Below are positions 1 to 7,932 of a DNA stretch of 64,000 nt, in pieces; position 1 is the stretch's first letter, and each line of letters begins with the position of its first letter. Origin of the DNA: Streptomyces sp. MspMP-M5 (GTDB lineage: Bacteria > Actinomycetota > Actinomycetes > Streptomycetales > Streptomycetaceae); contig NZ_KB891901.1 of assembly GCF_000373585.1 (NCBI RefSeq), forward strand, positions 19,710 through 83,709, written 5' to 3'. The translations under genes were made by a program, and so were the position numbers. The notes under the pieces were generated by a model. It saw nothing but the letters and a program-made list of their open reading frames with translations. It was not told where the DNA came from and made no database searches.

Positions 1-1
1 G

Positions 2-37
2 CGGCGCGGTGCGGCCGTGGCGAAGGCGGTGGGGTGA
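2..37 (+). CDS. 3' end of an upstream gene, probably an ABC transporter subunit (partial)
   Basis: Only the last eleven codons and a TGA stop are inside the window. The stop overlaps the GTG start of the next gene in a GTGA arrangement, which is typical of translationally coupled ABC importer subunits. Gene order in OpuC/OpuB-type operons suggests another permease or the ATPase, but eleven codons cannot identify it. Confidence 0.45.
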   Translation, partial: RRGAAVAKAVG

Positions 38-1032
38 GCGTGGACGCGATCACGGGTGCCTGGCAGTGGCTGGCCACGGTCGCCAACTGGTCCGGGGAGA
101 AGGGCGTATGGCACCGCCTGGGCGAGCACCTCTGGCTGAGCGGGTTCTGCCTGCTGCTGTCCTGCCTGATGGCCCTGCCGGTGGCGCTGTGGCTCGGGCA
201 CATCGGCAAGGGCGGTGCGCTGGCGGTCAACCTCTCCAATGTGGGGCGCGCGGTGCCGACCTTCGCGGTCCTGGTGCTGCTGACGCTCAGTCCGCTGGGG
301 ACGCACGGCGACTGGCCGACGATCATCGCGCTGGTGCTGTTCGCGGTGCCGCCGCTACTGACCAACGTCCATCTGGGCATACGAGAGGCGGACCGCGATG
401 TGGTCGAGGCCGCCCGGGGGATGGGCATGTCCGGGCCGCAGCTGCTGCTGCGGGTCGAGATACCGCTCGCCTACCCGCTGATCATGACGGGACTGCGTTC
501 GGCGGCGGTCCAGGTGGTGGCCACGGCGACGCTGGCCGCACTGGCCGGCGGCGGGGGCCTGGGCCGCATCATCACCGCCGGCTTCGGCAACTACGACACC
601 GCGCAGGTGGTGGCCGGCGCGGTCCTGGTGGCGCTGCTGGCACTGCTGGTGGAGGGCGTGCTGGTGCTGGTGGACCGGGCCTTCGACCCGATGCGGGGGC
701 GGCGGCGCGCGCAGCGCGGAGGCGCGCCGGCGTCGGGCCCGGGCCTGGCCTCGGCTGTCGGCGCTGCGGCCGCGGCCGAGGGCCCGGTCGTCAATTCCCA
801 GGCGGTGTCCGGCACTTCCCCGGCCGAGGCCGGGCGGCACCCCCGGGCGGGCACGCTCGCCGCGGCGGGCGACGATGCCGGTACGGCCGGTACGGCGGAT
901 AGCGCCAGTACGGCGGGTAAGGCCAGTACGGGCGCGGCCGTCCGGCCCGCCGAGGGTGCGCACCGGACGCCGCCCGGCCCGCCTCCTGGCCTGCCCCCTG
1001 GCTCGCCTTCCGGGCGGACGACGGAAGTGTGA
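34..1032 (+). CDS. Osmoprotectant (glycine betaine/choline-type) ABC transporter permease
   Basis: This 332-residue integral membrane protein would form the channel of a quaternary-amine importer. Several hydrophobic segments lie in roughly residues 30-220. The cytoplasmic EAA-type loop that contacts the ATPase is visible as EAARGMGMSGPQ around residue 130. The GTG start overlaps the preceding stop by four bases, indicating coupling. The substrate-binding lipoprotein follows 72 bases downstream. The last ~100 residues are a low-complexity Ala/Gly/Pro/Thr-rich tail beyond the usual end of the family and are probably disordered. The family assignment is firm; the exact substrate is inferred from the neighbouring binding protein. 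Confidence 0.88.
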   Translation: MSVDAITGAWQWLATVANWSGEKGVWHRLGEHLWLSGFCLLLSCLMALPVALWLGHIGKGGALAVNLSNVGRAVPTFAVLVLLTLSPLGTHGDWPTIIALVLFAVPPLLTNVHLGIREADRDVVEAARGMGMSGPQLLLRVEIPLAYPLIMTGLRSAAVQVVATATLAALAGGGGLGRIITAGFGNYDTAQVVAGAVLVALLALLVEGVLVLVDRAFDPMRGRRRAQRGGAPASGPGLASAVGAAAAAEGPVVNSQAVSGTSPAEAGRHPRAGTLAAAGDDAGTAGTADSASTAGKASTGAAVRPAEGAHRTPPGPPPGLPPGSPSGRTTEV

Positions 1033-1104
1033 CGACAGAGCTCGCCCGGCCGCGACCCGAGACGTCTCGACCGACCTGACCCCGAACGGACGGAGTGGAT
1101 TTCC

Positions 1105-2073
1105 ATGAGCAGCACAGCACGTACGGCCCGCACGGCGCGTACCGCGCTCGCCGCGGGGACGGTGGCGGCGCTGGCCGCAGGTCTGGCCGCGTGCGGCGGA
1201 CAGAGCCTGGAGCAGAAGGGCGGCAAGGACGGAGGGAAGGGCGAGATCGTCATAGGCTCGGCGGGCTTCACCGAGTCGAAGGTGCTCGCCGAGATCTATT
1301 CACGGGTCCTGGCCGATGCCGGTTACCACCCACGGGTTCAGACGCTGGCCAATCGGGAGCTGTATGAACCGGCCCTGGAGAAGGGCCAGATCGATGTAGT
1401 TCCGGAATACGCCTCCACCCTCGCGGAATTCCTCAACGCGAAGAAGAACGGCGCCAAGGCGAAGCCCGTGGCCTCCAGCGACATCGACAAGACGGTCGCG
1501 GAGCTGAAGAAGCTGGCCGAGCCGCGCGGACTGAAGGTGCTCCCGGCAGGCGCGGCCACCGACCAGAACGCCTTCGCGGTGACCAAGGAATTCGCTGCCA
1601 AGAACAAGCTCCGGACACTCTCCGACCTGGGCCGTTCTCGACAGAAGGTCAAACTCGCCGCGGGGGAGGAGTGCGAGACGCGGGTGTTCTGCAAGCCGGG
1701 TCTGCAGAAGACCTACGGCATCGCCGTCGCGGGCATCGACCCCAAGGGCGTGGGGACCCCGCAGGCCAAGCAGGCGGTCAAGGACGGCACCGACCAGCTC
1801 GTGCTGACCACGACCACGGACGCCACTCTCGACAACTTCGGTCTGGTGCTTCTCCAGGACGACAAGAAGCTGCAGAACGCCGACAATGTGCTGCCGGTGC
1901 TGAATGCCAAGAGCGCCGGCGACAAGGAGGTCGAGGCCGCACTCAACAAGATCACGAAGGTGCTCACCACCGAGGACTTGATCAACTTGAACCGCAAGGT
2001 CGATGCCGAGCGCTTGAAGCCCGCCGATGTGGCGCAGGCATATTTGGAGTCCAAGGGGTTGGTCAAGAAGTAA
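1105..2073 (+). CDS. Glycine betaine/osmoprotectant ABC transporter substrate-binding lipoprotein
   Basis: This 322-residue extracytoplasmic solute receptor feeds the adjacent permease. It has an N-terminal signal peptide with a lipobox (Leu-Ala-Ala-Cys, Cys30) for lipid anchoring. A mature OpuAC/ProX-type domain follows, opening IVIGSAGFTESKVLAEIYS and continuing with EYASTLAEFL, both typical of the quaternary-amine binding family. It is the last gene of the importer operon; the next gene looks unrelated. Such importers accumulate compatible solutes under osmotic stress. Betaine versus choline specificity cannot be read from the sequence. Confidence 0.9.
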   Translation: MSSTARTARTARTALAAGTVAALAAGLAACGGQSLEQKGGKDGGKGEIVIGSAGFTESKVLAEIYSRVLADAGYHPRVQTLANRELYEPALEKGQIDVVPEYASTLAEFLNAKKNGAKAKPVASSDIDKTVAELKKLAEPRGLKVLPAGAATDQNAFAVTKEFAAKNKLRTLSDLGRSRQKVKLAAGEECETRVFCKPGLQKTYGIAVAGIDPKGVGTPQAKQAVKDGTDQLVLTTTTDATLDNFGLVLLQDDKKLQNADNVLPVLNAKSAGDKEVEAALNKITKVLTTEDLINLNRKVDAERLKPADVAQAYLESKGLVKK

Positions 2074-2137
2074 CCAGCGGGGAACGGATCCGTAGGCGAG
2101 GCCCCATAGGTCTCGCACGCACGGTAAGTTTCTGGCC

Positions 2138-3388
2138 ATGCCACGAGGACGCCACCGCCATTCCCCACCCCTCCACCGGCTGCTTCCTCCATCGACGGTC
2201 GCCGGTGCGTCAATTGCCTGTGCCACGGGCGCGTGGTTCGTCGGCGACGACCTCGTGCAACGGGTGCTCGCCGCCGGTGCCGCGGCCGCCGCGGTCACCG
2301 GCGCCGTCCTGCTGCGGACCTGGGACCGCAAGGCCGGCAAACGCGTCGCCGAGCTGACCCGGGCCCGGGCGCGCGACGAGTGGCGCACCGAGGAGCGGAT
2401 CGCCGAACTGGAGACGGACGTCGAGGAGTCGCGCGAGATCCGCGCCGCCCTGGACACCAAGCTCCGCGCCAAGCGCGCCGAACTCGCCCGGCTGCGCAGC
2501 GAGCACGCCGCTCTGCTGCGCCGCTACGCCAACGCCGAGACCGAGCGGGCCAGCGCCCTGGAGGGCCGCCGGCTGCTCGCCATCGAGGCCGGGCAGCCGG
2601 GCGCCGACGGCGGGCTCGTACCGGCCCGCCGCGAGCCGGCACCCGGCGGCGGGCGCCCGGTGCCGGATGCCGGGAAGGCGGACGCCAGGACGACGGACGG
2701 CGCGGCCGGGGCCCGTCCCACCGCCACGTTCGCGGAGGCGGACCGCGCGCTGCGCGAGCTGGCCCGCAACGCCGCCCGGCAGCGCGCCGCCGCACAGGCC
2801 GCCGGCCGGCCCGACACCGGCGCTCAGGAGGAACCCGGGGCGACCGGCCCGGGGAAGCCCGGGGCGGCCGCCGCGCAGGGGGTGGGCGGATCCGCGCTCC
2901 GCCCGGTGCCGGCCGCCGCAGCGATCGCCCCGGCCCGCCCGTCCGTGCCCCGCACGCTGGGCGGCTTCGACTTCTTCGGCAACGCCACCGTCCCCCGCAA
3001 CGAGCTGCCCGCCCCGATGGAGGAGGACCTGGCGGACGTCGTCGGTGACGAGGCGGTCGCCGAGCAGTCGGCGCGCGCCAAGGCCCGTACGGAGGCCCGC
3101 ATCGAGGCTCGTACGGACGCCCGCGCGGCGCGTACGGAGAGCGCGGGCGCTGAGGGCTCCGACTCCCGGGACTCCGGGGGCTCCGGGGGCTCCGAGGACG
3201 CCGAGCACGGCGGCATACACGGGCGCGAGGCATCCGGTGAGGAGACCTCCGGCGATGACGAGGCGCCCGGCGGCGCGGTCGTCGCCGACGGGGAGACGAC
3301 GCACGGCGCCGGCGAGGTCATCGACCTGACCGCGCACGACGAGACCGAGCAGCTCGACCTCGCCGAACTGCGCAGCGCCATCTCCTGA
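2138..3388 (+). CDS. Hypothetical membrane-anchored coiled-coil protein
   Basis: This 416-residue protein has no domain that I recognise. Residues ~20-65 hold two hydrophobic stretches that could be membrane helices. They are followed by a charged, heptad-like coiled coil (~residues 70-150, rich in Glu, Arg and Leu). The rest is Ala/Gly/Pro-rich low complexity with an acidic C-terminus ending in a short LDLAELRSAIS helix. The layout suggests a membrane-tethered cytoplasmic scaffold, which is inference only. It converges on the nuoD paralog, and a long hairpin lies between the two stops. Confidence 0.72.
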   Translation: MPRGRHRHSPPLHRLLPPSTVAGASIACATGAWFVGDDLVQRVLAAGAAAAAVTGAVLLRTWDRKAGKRVAELTRARARDEWRTEERIAELETDVEESREIRAALDTKLRAKRAELARLRSEHAALLRRYANAETERASALEGRRLLAIEAGQPGADGGLVPARREPAPGGGRPVPDAGKADARTTDGAAGARPTATFAEADRALRELARNAARQRAAAQAAGRPDTGAQEEPGATGPGKPGAAAAQGVGGSALRPVPAAAAIAPARPSVPRTLGGFDFFGNATVPRNELPAPMEEDLADVVGDEAVAEQSARAKARTEARIEARTDARAARTESAGAEGSDSRDSGGSGGSEDAEHGGIHGREASGEETSGDDEAPGGAVVADGETTHGAGEVIDLTAHDETEQLDLAELRSAIS

Positions 3389-3420
3389 ACGCCGGGAGGC
3401 GGCAGAACGTAGCGAGCGGC

Positions 3421-3469
3421 GGGGAGGCGCCCGTCCGTCCACAGCCTGTGGACGGACGGGCGCCTCCCC
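3421..3469. terminator. Perfect 23-bp-stem hairpin between convergent genes
   Basis: The two 23-base arms (3421-3443 and 3447-3469) are exact reverse complements around a 3-base loop. The hairpin lies between the stop of the coiled-coil gene and the stop of the nuoD paralog. There is no clear U tract on either strand, which is common for Streptomyces terminators. It would work in both directions. Confidence 0.8.
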
Positions 3470-3471
3470 GC

Positions 3472-4614
3472 CTACTTGTCGATGTCGCCGACCACGAAGA
3501 ACATCGAGCCCAGGATGGCGACCATGTCGGCGACCAGGGTCCCCGGCAGCAGCTCCGTCAGCACCTGGATGTTGTTGTACGACGCGGAGCGCAACTTCAG
3601 GCGGTACGGGGTCTTCTCGCCCTTGGAGACCAGGTAGTAGCCGTTGATGCCGAGCGGGTTCTCGGTCCAGGCGTAGGTCGTGCCCTCGGGGGCCTTGAGG
3701 ACCTTCGGCAGCCGCTGGTTGATCGGGCCGGGCGGCAGCTCCGCGATCCGGTCCAGGCAGGCGTCCGCGAGGTCGAGGGAGTTGTGCGTCTGCTCCAGCA
3801 GGCACTCGAAGCGGGCCAGGCAGTCGCCCTCCTCCCTGGTGACGACCTTGAGCGTGGACTCCAGCTCGCCGTACGCGAGATACGGCTCGTCGCGCCGCAG
3901 GTCGAAGTCGACGCCGGACGCGCGGGCGATCGGCCCGGAGACGCCGTAGGCGTGCACCGCTTCACGGGTCAGCACACCGACGCCCCGGGTGCGGCCGCGG
4001 AAGATCTCGTTCCCCAGGACGAGATTGTCGAAGACGTCCATACGGGAGCGGACGTCGGCGACGGCCTGCCGGGCCCGGCCGAGCCAGCCGGCGGGCAGGT
4101 CCTCCTTGAGGCCGCCGACCCGGTTGAACATGTAGTGCATCCGGCCGCCGGAGATCTCCTCCATGACGGTCTGGAGCTCCTCGCGCTCCCGGAACGCGTG
4201 GAAGACCGGGGTGATCCCGCCGAGCTCCAGCGGGTACGAGCCGAGGAACATCAGGTGGTTCAGGACGCGGTTCAGCTCGGCGAGCAGCGTGCGCATCCAC
4301 ACCGCGCGCTCGGGCACCTCCATGCCCAGCATCCGCTCGACGCCGATCACCACACCCAGCTCGTTGGAGAACGCCGACAGCCAGTCGTGGCGGTTGGCGA
4401 GCATGATGATCTGGCGGTAGTCGCGGGCCTCGAAGAGCTTCTCCGCGCCGCGGTGCATATAGCCGATCACCGGCTCGGCCTGCCGGATGCGCTCGCCGTC
4501 CAGGACGAGGCGCAGCCGCAGCACGCCGTGCGTGGAGGGATGCTGCGGGCCGATGTTCAGCACCATGTCGGTGCTCTCCGCCGCGCCGCCGATGCCGACC
4601 GTCGTCTCCGTCAT
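3472..4614 (-). CDS. nuoD: NADH-quinone oxidoreductase subunit D paralog (orphan NuoD2)
   Basis: This 380-residue protein belongs to the 49-kDa/NuoD family (complex I quinone-site subunit). It has the family opening NIGPQHPSTHGVLRL (~residues 20-34) and GYMHRGAEKLFEARDY. ATG at 4614 was chosen because homology begins close behind it; upstream in-frame sequence is low complexity. No other nuo genes are near, so this is not the main complex I operon. Oddity: where canonical NuoD has Arg-x-Asp-Tyr with the quinone-binding Tyr, this protein reads ARG75-HIS-ASP-TRP, so the Tyr is Trp. The quinone-pocket His of the STHG motif is retained. A methyltransferase of the NDUFAF7 family follows upstream on the same strand. 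Confidence 0.9.
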   Translation of the reverse strand: MTETTVGIGGAAESTDMVLNIGPQHPSTHGVLRLRLVLDGERIRQAEPVIGYMHRGAEKLFEARDYRQIIMLANRHDWLSAFSNELGVVIGVERMLGMEVPERAVWMRTLLAELNRVLNHLMFLGSYPLELGGITPVFHAFREREELQTVMEEISGGRMHYMFNRVGGLKEDLPAGWLGRARQAVADVRSRMDVFDNLVLGNEIFRGRTRGVGVLTREAVHAYGVSGPIARASGVDFDLRRDEPYLAYGELESTLKVVTREEGDCLARFECLLEQTHNSLDLADACLDRIAELPPGPINQRLPKVLKAPEGTTYAWTENPLGINGYYLVSKGEKTPYRLKLRSASYNNIQVLTELLPGTLVADMVAILGSMFFVVGDIDK

Positions 4615-4799
4615 GGGGACAGTGTCGCAGGACGGGACGCTACGGAGCGGTGCGGTCCGTGGTGTGGAACGGGGGCGGCCGTGGTGTGAAACGGGGGCCG
4701 GGCCCGAGGGGCGGGCCGTGCCGGTGGGCTGTGGTGGCGGTCCCAGCGTGGGCCGGGCCACCGGGCCACCGGGGCGTGGTGGCGTCGCGTTCGGGGGCG

Positions 4800-6062
4800 T
4801 CAGTCGGCGGCGCTGCCGGAGCTGCTGCCGGTGGCGCTCTCGGCGCCGGCGGCGAGCAGTTCGGCGCAGGCGGTGCCGCCGACCGGCTCCAGCAGCCAGC
4901 CGAAGGCGCCCAGGCCCGCCGGATCGGTCAGTTCCGCCGCGTCACCGGCCGCGCCGAGCGCGCGTACGTAGCCGGCCGGGTCGGTCGTGGCCAGGGAGAG
5001 CGGCGGGCGGCGGCCGGTCACCCCGAGGGCGTGCAGCGCGGCGCGCTGGGTCAGCTGCTCGGCGCCCGGACCGGCACAGGCGTCCAGCGCGACGTGCGCG
5101 GTGAGGTCGCAGCTGCCGTCCGGGACGGGCGGGACCTCGCGGCCCGCGCGGAAGCCGGTGAGGGTGCCGAAGGGCGGCCGGTCGGCGCGCCGGTGGGCGT
5201 AGTCGACGGCGACCGCGAGCCCGGCGCGCAGGGTGCGGCGGGCACGCGCCCAGGCGGCGTCCCGGGGGCGGCCGATCTCGGCGCGCAGCCCGGGTACGGG
5301 GTCGCCGGCGGCGTCCGGCGCGGCGCGCGGCCACCAGCGGGCGAGCCACGCCGCGTCCGGGCCGTCGACCGGCGGACCGAGCCGTTCCGTGCCGTCGGCC
5401 CGCACTAGGACCCGGCGCGGTACCCCGTCGGCGTCCGTCTCGACGATGTCCAGCGGGACGTTGTCGAGCCATTCGTTGGCGAAGAGCAGGCCGGTGAGCG
5501 AGCCCGGCGCGGGCAGATCGGCGCGCCAGGCGATGCGGGGGTCGAGTCCCTCGGGGCGCTCGGCGCGTTCGACGGCATACGGGCGCAGGCGTCCGGCAAC
5601 CTCCTCGGGGAGGGCCGCCAGCACTCCGGTCAACAGCTCGCCGCGGCCCGCGCCGACGTCCACCAGGGCCAGCTCGTCCGGGTGCCCGAGGGCGGCGTCG
5701 ACCCGGCGGAGGAGGGTGGCGACGGCGCCGGCGTACAGCGGGGAGACGTGGACGGAGGTGCGGAAGTGGCCGGCGGGGCCGGGGCCGCCGGGGCGGGTGT
5801 AGAAGCCGTCCGGGCCGTAGAGCGCCTGCTCGGCCGCCTCCTGCCAGCCGCGCCAGGGGGAGTGGCGGGCGGCGGGGGTGGAGGCGCTGGGGGGAGCCGG
5901 TTGGGCGGGTGTGGTGGGCGCGGTGGGCTTGGCGGGCGTGGTGCCGGCGGCTGGGTCGGCCGGGCGGTGGGCGTCGGCCGGCTCGCGTCGGGCCTGCTGG
6001 TGCTCGTTCGCCGCTGAACCGCGTCCCTGCCCCTGTCCCGGCCCCTGTCCCTCTGTCGTCAC
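4800..6062 (-). CDS. SAM-dependent methyltransferase, DUF185/MidA/NDUFAF7 family
   Basis: This 420-residue protein has a class I SAM-binding motif (LVDVGAGRGELLTGVLAALP). It also shows the DUF185 pattern, with FANEWLDNVPLDIVE downstream. The first ~60 residues (Gln/Pro/Thr/Ala-rich) are low complexity. GTG at 6062 fits the start of coding-like composition. In mitochondria the family member NDUFAF7 symmetrically dimethylates an Arg of NDUFS2, the NuoD homolog. Here the gene lies 185 bases upstream of a NuoD paralog on the same strand, so that paralog is the obvious candidate substrate (inference). Confidence 0.85.
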   Translation of the reverse strand: MTTEGQGPGQGQGRGSAANEHQQARREPADAHRPADPAAGTTPAKPTAPTTPAQPAPPSASTPAARHSPWRGWQEAAEQALYGPDGFYTRPGGPGPAGHFRTSVHVSPLYAGAVATLLRRVDAALGHPDELALVDVGAGRGELLTGVLAALPEEVAGRLRPYAVERAERPEGLDPRIAWRADLPAPGSLTGLLFANEWLDNVPLDIVETDADGVPRRVLVRADGTERLGPPVDGPDAAWLARWWPRAAPDAAGDPVPGLRAEIGRPRDAAWARARRTLRAGLAVAVDYAHRRADRPPFGTLTGFRAGREVPPVPDGSCDLTAHVALDACAGPGAEQLTQRAALHALGVTGRRPPLSLATTDPAGYVRALGAAGDAAELTDPAGLGAFGWLLEPVGGTACAELLAAGAESATGSSSGSAAD

Positions 6063-6380
6063 GGGCACCACGGTACGGGGGCCGGCGCGGAGCGTATGCG
6101 GACGCAGGCACCTCCCGTACGGGGCGGCCGGCGGCTCCGGGCGTCGACCCGTGGTGCGGCGGTCGGCCTGCGGTATGAGCCGAGTCAGGGAGGAAACCCC
6201 TGGTCGGGGGCGTATCCCGGCGGGACGGCACGGGCCCGCCGGGGCCGCGTGACCACGGATCGACCCCAGGGTCGACACAATCGGCGCAGACCGCCTCCAC
6301 CTAGCGGAGTAGGCCCTGTTGAAGAGGATCGCCCCTCCGGTTGACTCTTCTGCCTCCTCGCGCTCCCTACGCTGGGTTAC
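6063..6380. other. Divergent intergenic region with a palindrome, upstream of the two-component system
   Basis: This 318-base gap separates the divergent methyltransferase and histidine kinase genes and must hold both promoters. The clearest element is the 16-base palindrome at 6260-6275, annotated separately. A TTGACT hexamer at 6341-6346 could be a -35 box for the kinase, but no convincing -10 sits at the right distance. Confidence 0.5.
6260..6275. promoter_or_regulatory. Palindrome TCGACCC-CA-GGGTCGA, possible regulator site
   Basis: Exact 7-base inverted repeats are separated by two bases, 105 bases upstream of the histidine kinase GTG start. A dimeric response regulator with a LuxR-type helix-turn-helix, such as the one encoded here, could bind such a dyad. 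Autoregulation is a guess. Confidence 0.4.
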
Positions 6381-7586
6381 GTGCAGCGCCTCTATGACTT
6401 CCTCCGCCGGCACCCGACGGGAGTGGACAGCTTCTGGGCTTTCCTCCTCTTCGGGATCACCGGGTTGTGGGTCATCTCCCGGCCGGGCCTCGAGGGCAAG
6501 GTCGTCGGCCTGCTCTTCGGCATCGGCCTGTGCCTGGTCATCGCCCTGCGCCGGAAGTACCCGGTCAAGATGCTGCTGCTGACCATCGCCCTCGGCGTGG
6601 GCCAGCTGATCATGAACGTCCCGCCCAACCCCGGCGACTTCTCGATGATGGTGATCGTCTACACCGTCGCCTCCGAGACCTCGGCCCGCCGCTGGGCCTC
6701 ACGCCTCGCGCTGGCCAGCGCGCTGATCGGCCCCGGTCTGTCCCAACTCCGCTTCCGGGACAGCCCCGTCCACATGCCGCTCTGGGCCGTGATCTTCTTC
6801 ATGGTGCTGCTCACCGTGCCGTTCGTACTGGCCTGGGTGCTCGGCGACTCGATCCGCACCCGCCGGGCCTACTGGGCACAGCTGGAGGAGAAGGCCACCC
6901 GCCTGGAGAAGGAGCGCGAGGCCCAGTCCCGGATCGCGGTCGCGGCCGAGCGCGCCCGGATCGCCCGCGAGCTGCACGACGTCGTCGCGCACAACGTCTC
7001 GGTGATGGTCGTCCAGGCCGACGGCGCCGCGTATGTCCTCGACGCCGCGCCCGACCAGGCCCGGCAGGCGCTGGAGACGATCTCCGGCACGGGCCGGCAG
7101 GCGCTCGCCGAGATGCGCCGGCTGCTGGGCGTGCTGCGCACCGGCGAGCAGGCCGAGGGCGAGGATTACGTGCCCCAGCCCGGCGTCGAGCAGCTCGCCG
7201 ACCTCATAGACCAGGTCCGGGGCGCGGGACTGCCGGTCGACTTCCGGGTCGTCGGCGAGCCGCGCCCGCTGCCCAGCAGCGTCGAGCTGACCGCGTACCG
7301 CATCGTCCAGGAGGCGCTGACCAACACCCGCAAGCACGGCGGCCCCGGCGTCAGCGCCACCGTCCGCCTGACCTACCGGGACGACGACCTCGATCTGCTC
7401 GTCGAGGACGACGGCCGGGGCGCGCAGCACGAGCTCTACGAGGCGGGCGGCGCCGACGGGCTCGGCCACGGCCTGATCGGCATGCGCGAGCGGGTGGGCA
7501 TGGTCGGCGGAATCCTCGACGCCGGCCCCCGCCCGGGCGGCGGATTCCGGGTCAACGCCGTACTGCCGCTCAAGGCGGAGCGGTGA
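6381..7586 (+). CDS. NarL-family sensor histidine kinase
   Basis: This 401-residue membrane kinase has about five hydrophobic segments in residues 18-155. They are followed by a short coiled linker and a HisKA_3 dimerisation domain containing ERARIARELHDVVAHNVSV, with phospho-acceptor His199. A HATPase domain occupies the C-terminal third (ALTNTRKHGG, VEDDGRG, GLIGMRERVGMVGG). It lacks an obvious extracytoplasmic sensor, so it probably senses the membrane, as DesK/LiaS-like kinases do. The partner response regulator follows after 346 bases. GTG at 6381 gives the full first membrane segment. Confidence 0.93.
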   Translation: MQRLYDFLRRHPTGVDSFWAFLLFGITGLWVISRPGLEGKVVGLLFGIGLCLVIALRRKYPVKMLLLTIALGVGQLIMNVPPNPGDFSMMVIVYTVASETSARRWASRLALASALIGPGLSQLRFRDSPVHMPLWAVIFFMVLLTVPFVLAWVLGDSIRTRRAYWAQLEEKATRLEKEREAQSRIAVAAERARIARELHDVVAHNVSVMVVQADGAAYVLDAAPDQARQALETISGTGRQALAEMRRLLGVLRTGEQAEGEDYVPQPGVEQLADLIDQVRGAGLPVDFRVVGEPRPLPSSVELTAYRIVQEALTNTRKHGGPGVSATVRLTYRDDDLDLLVEDDGRGAQHELYEAGGADGLGHGLIGMRERVGMVGGILDAGPRPGGGFRVNAVLPLKAER

Positions 7587-7932
7587 GCGGCCGGCCCTCG
7601 CCGAGGGCCGGTGGCGTCGGGTGCACGGAGTCTCGGGCGGGCGGGGCCGGGGCCAGGGTGGTGCCTGGGGCGGGGGCCGGCTGTTCTGGCCGTGTCGCGT
7701 CTCGGTTCGCTCGGGGCACGGGCCGTCGCGGCCGGCCGCCCCGGACCCGCCCGCTCTGGCATTGTTCGCCCCAGACGCGTTCGCCCCAACCGCTCCAACG
7801 GCTCCAACCGGTCCAACTGTCCCAATGGCGCCAGCTGCCTCTACGGCACCAGCTGCTCCAACTGTTCCCACCGTCCCAGCCGACCCCGTCGGCCCCGCCG
7901 TCCCCGCCGACCCGTGAAGGGATCCCCCTGCC
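7587..7932. other. Gap between kinase and response regulator with a repetitive 3' part
   Basis: This 346-base stretch is unusually long for a kinase-regulator pair. Its second half is a degenerate 9-base repeat, annotated separately. A 98-codon GTG frame (7621-7917) runs through it in the regulator's frame and ends 15 bases before the regulator start. Its product would be Gly/Arg-rich, then Pro-Thr-Ala repeats. I do not regard it as a confident gene. Confidence 0.45.
7770..7914 (+). repeat. Degenerate CCAACNGCT-type repeat encoding Pro-Thr-x if translated
   Basis: Short units resembling CCAACCGCT, CCAACGGCT, CCAACCGGT and CCAACTGTC follow each other, with visibly lower GC than the flanks. 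In the frame of the following gene they read as PTAPTAPTGPTVP-like tripeptides, ended by TGA at 7915-7917. They sit directly upstream of the response regulator's ribosome binding region. Confidence 0.55.

Noticed and set aside
7621..7917. 98-codon GTG frame between kinase and response regulator
   Set aside because: The first half has Gly/Arg-rich shadow composition and the second is a repeat. Kept as a repeat, not a gene.
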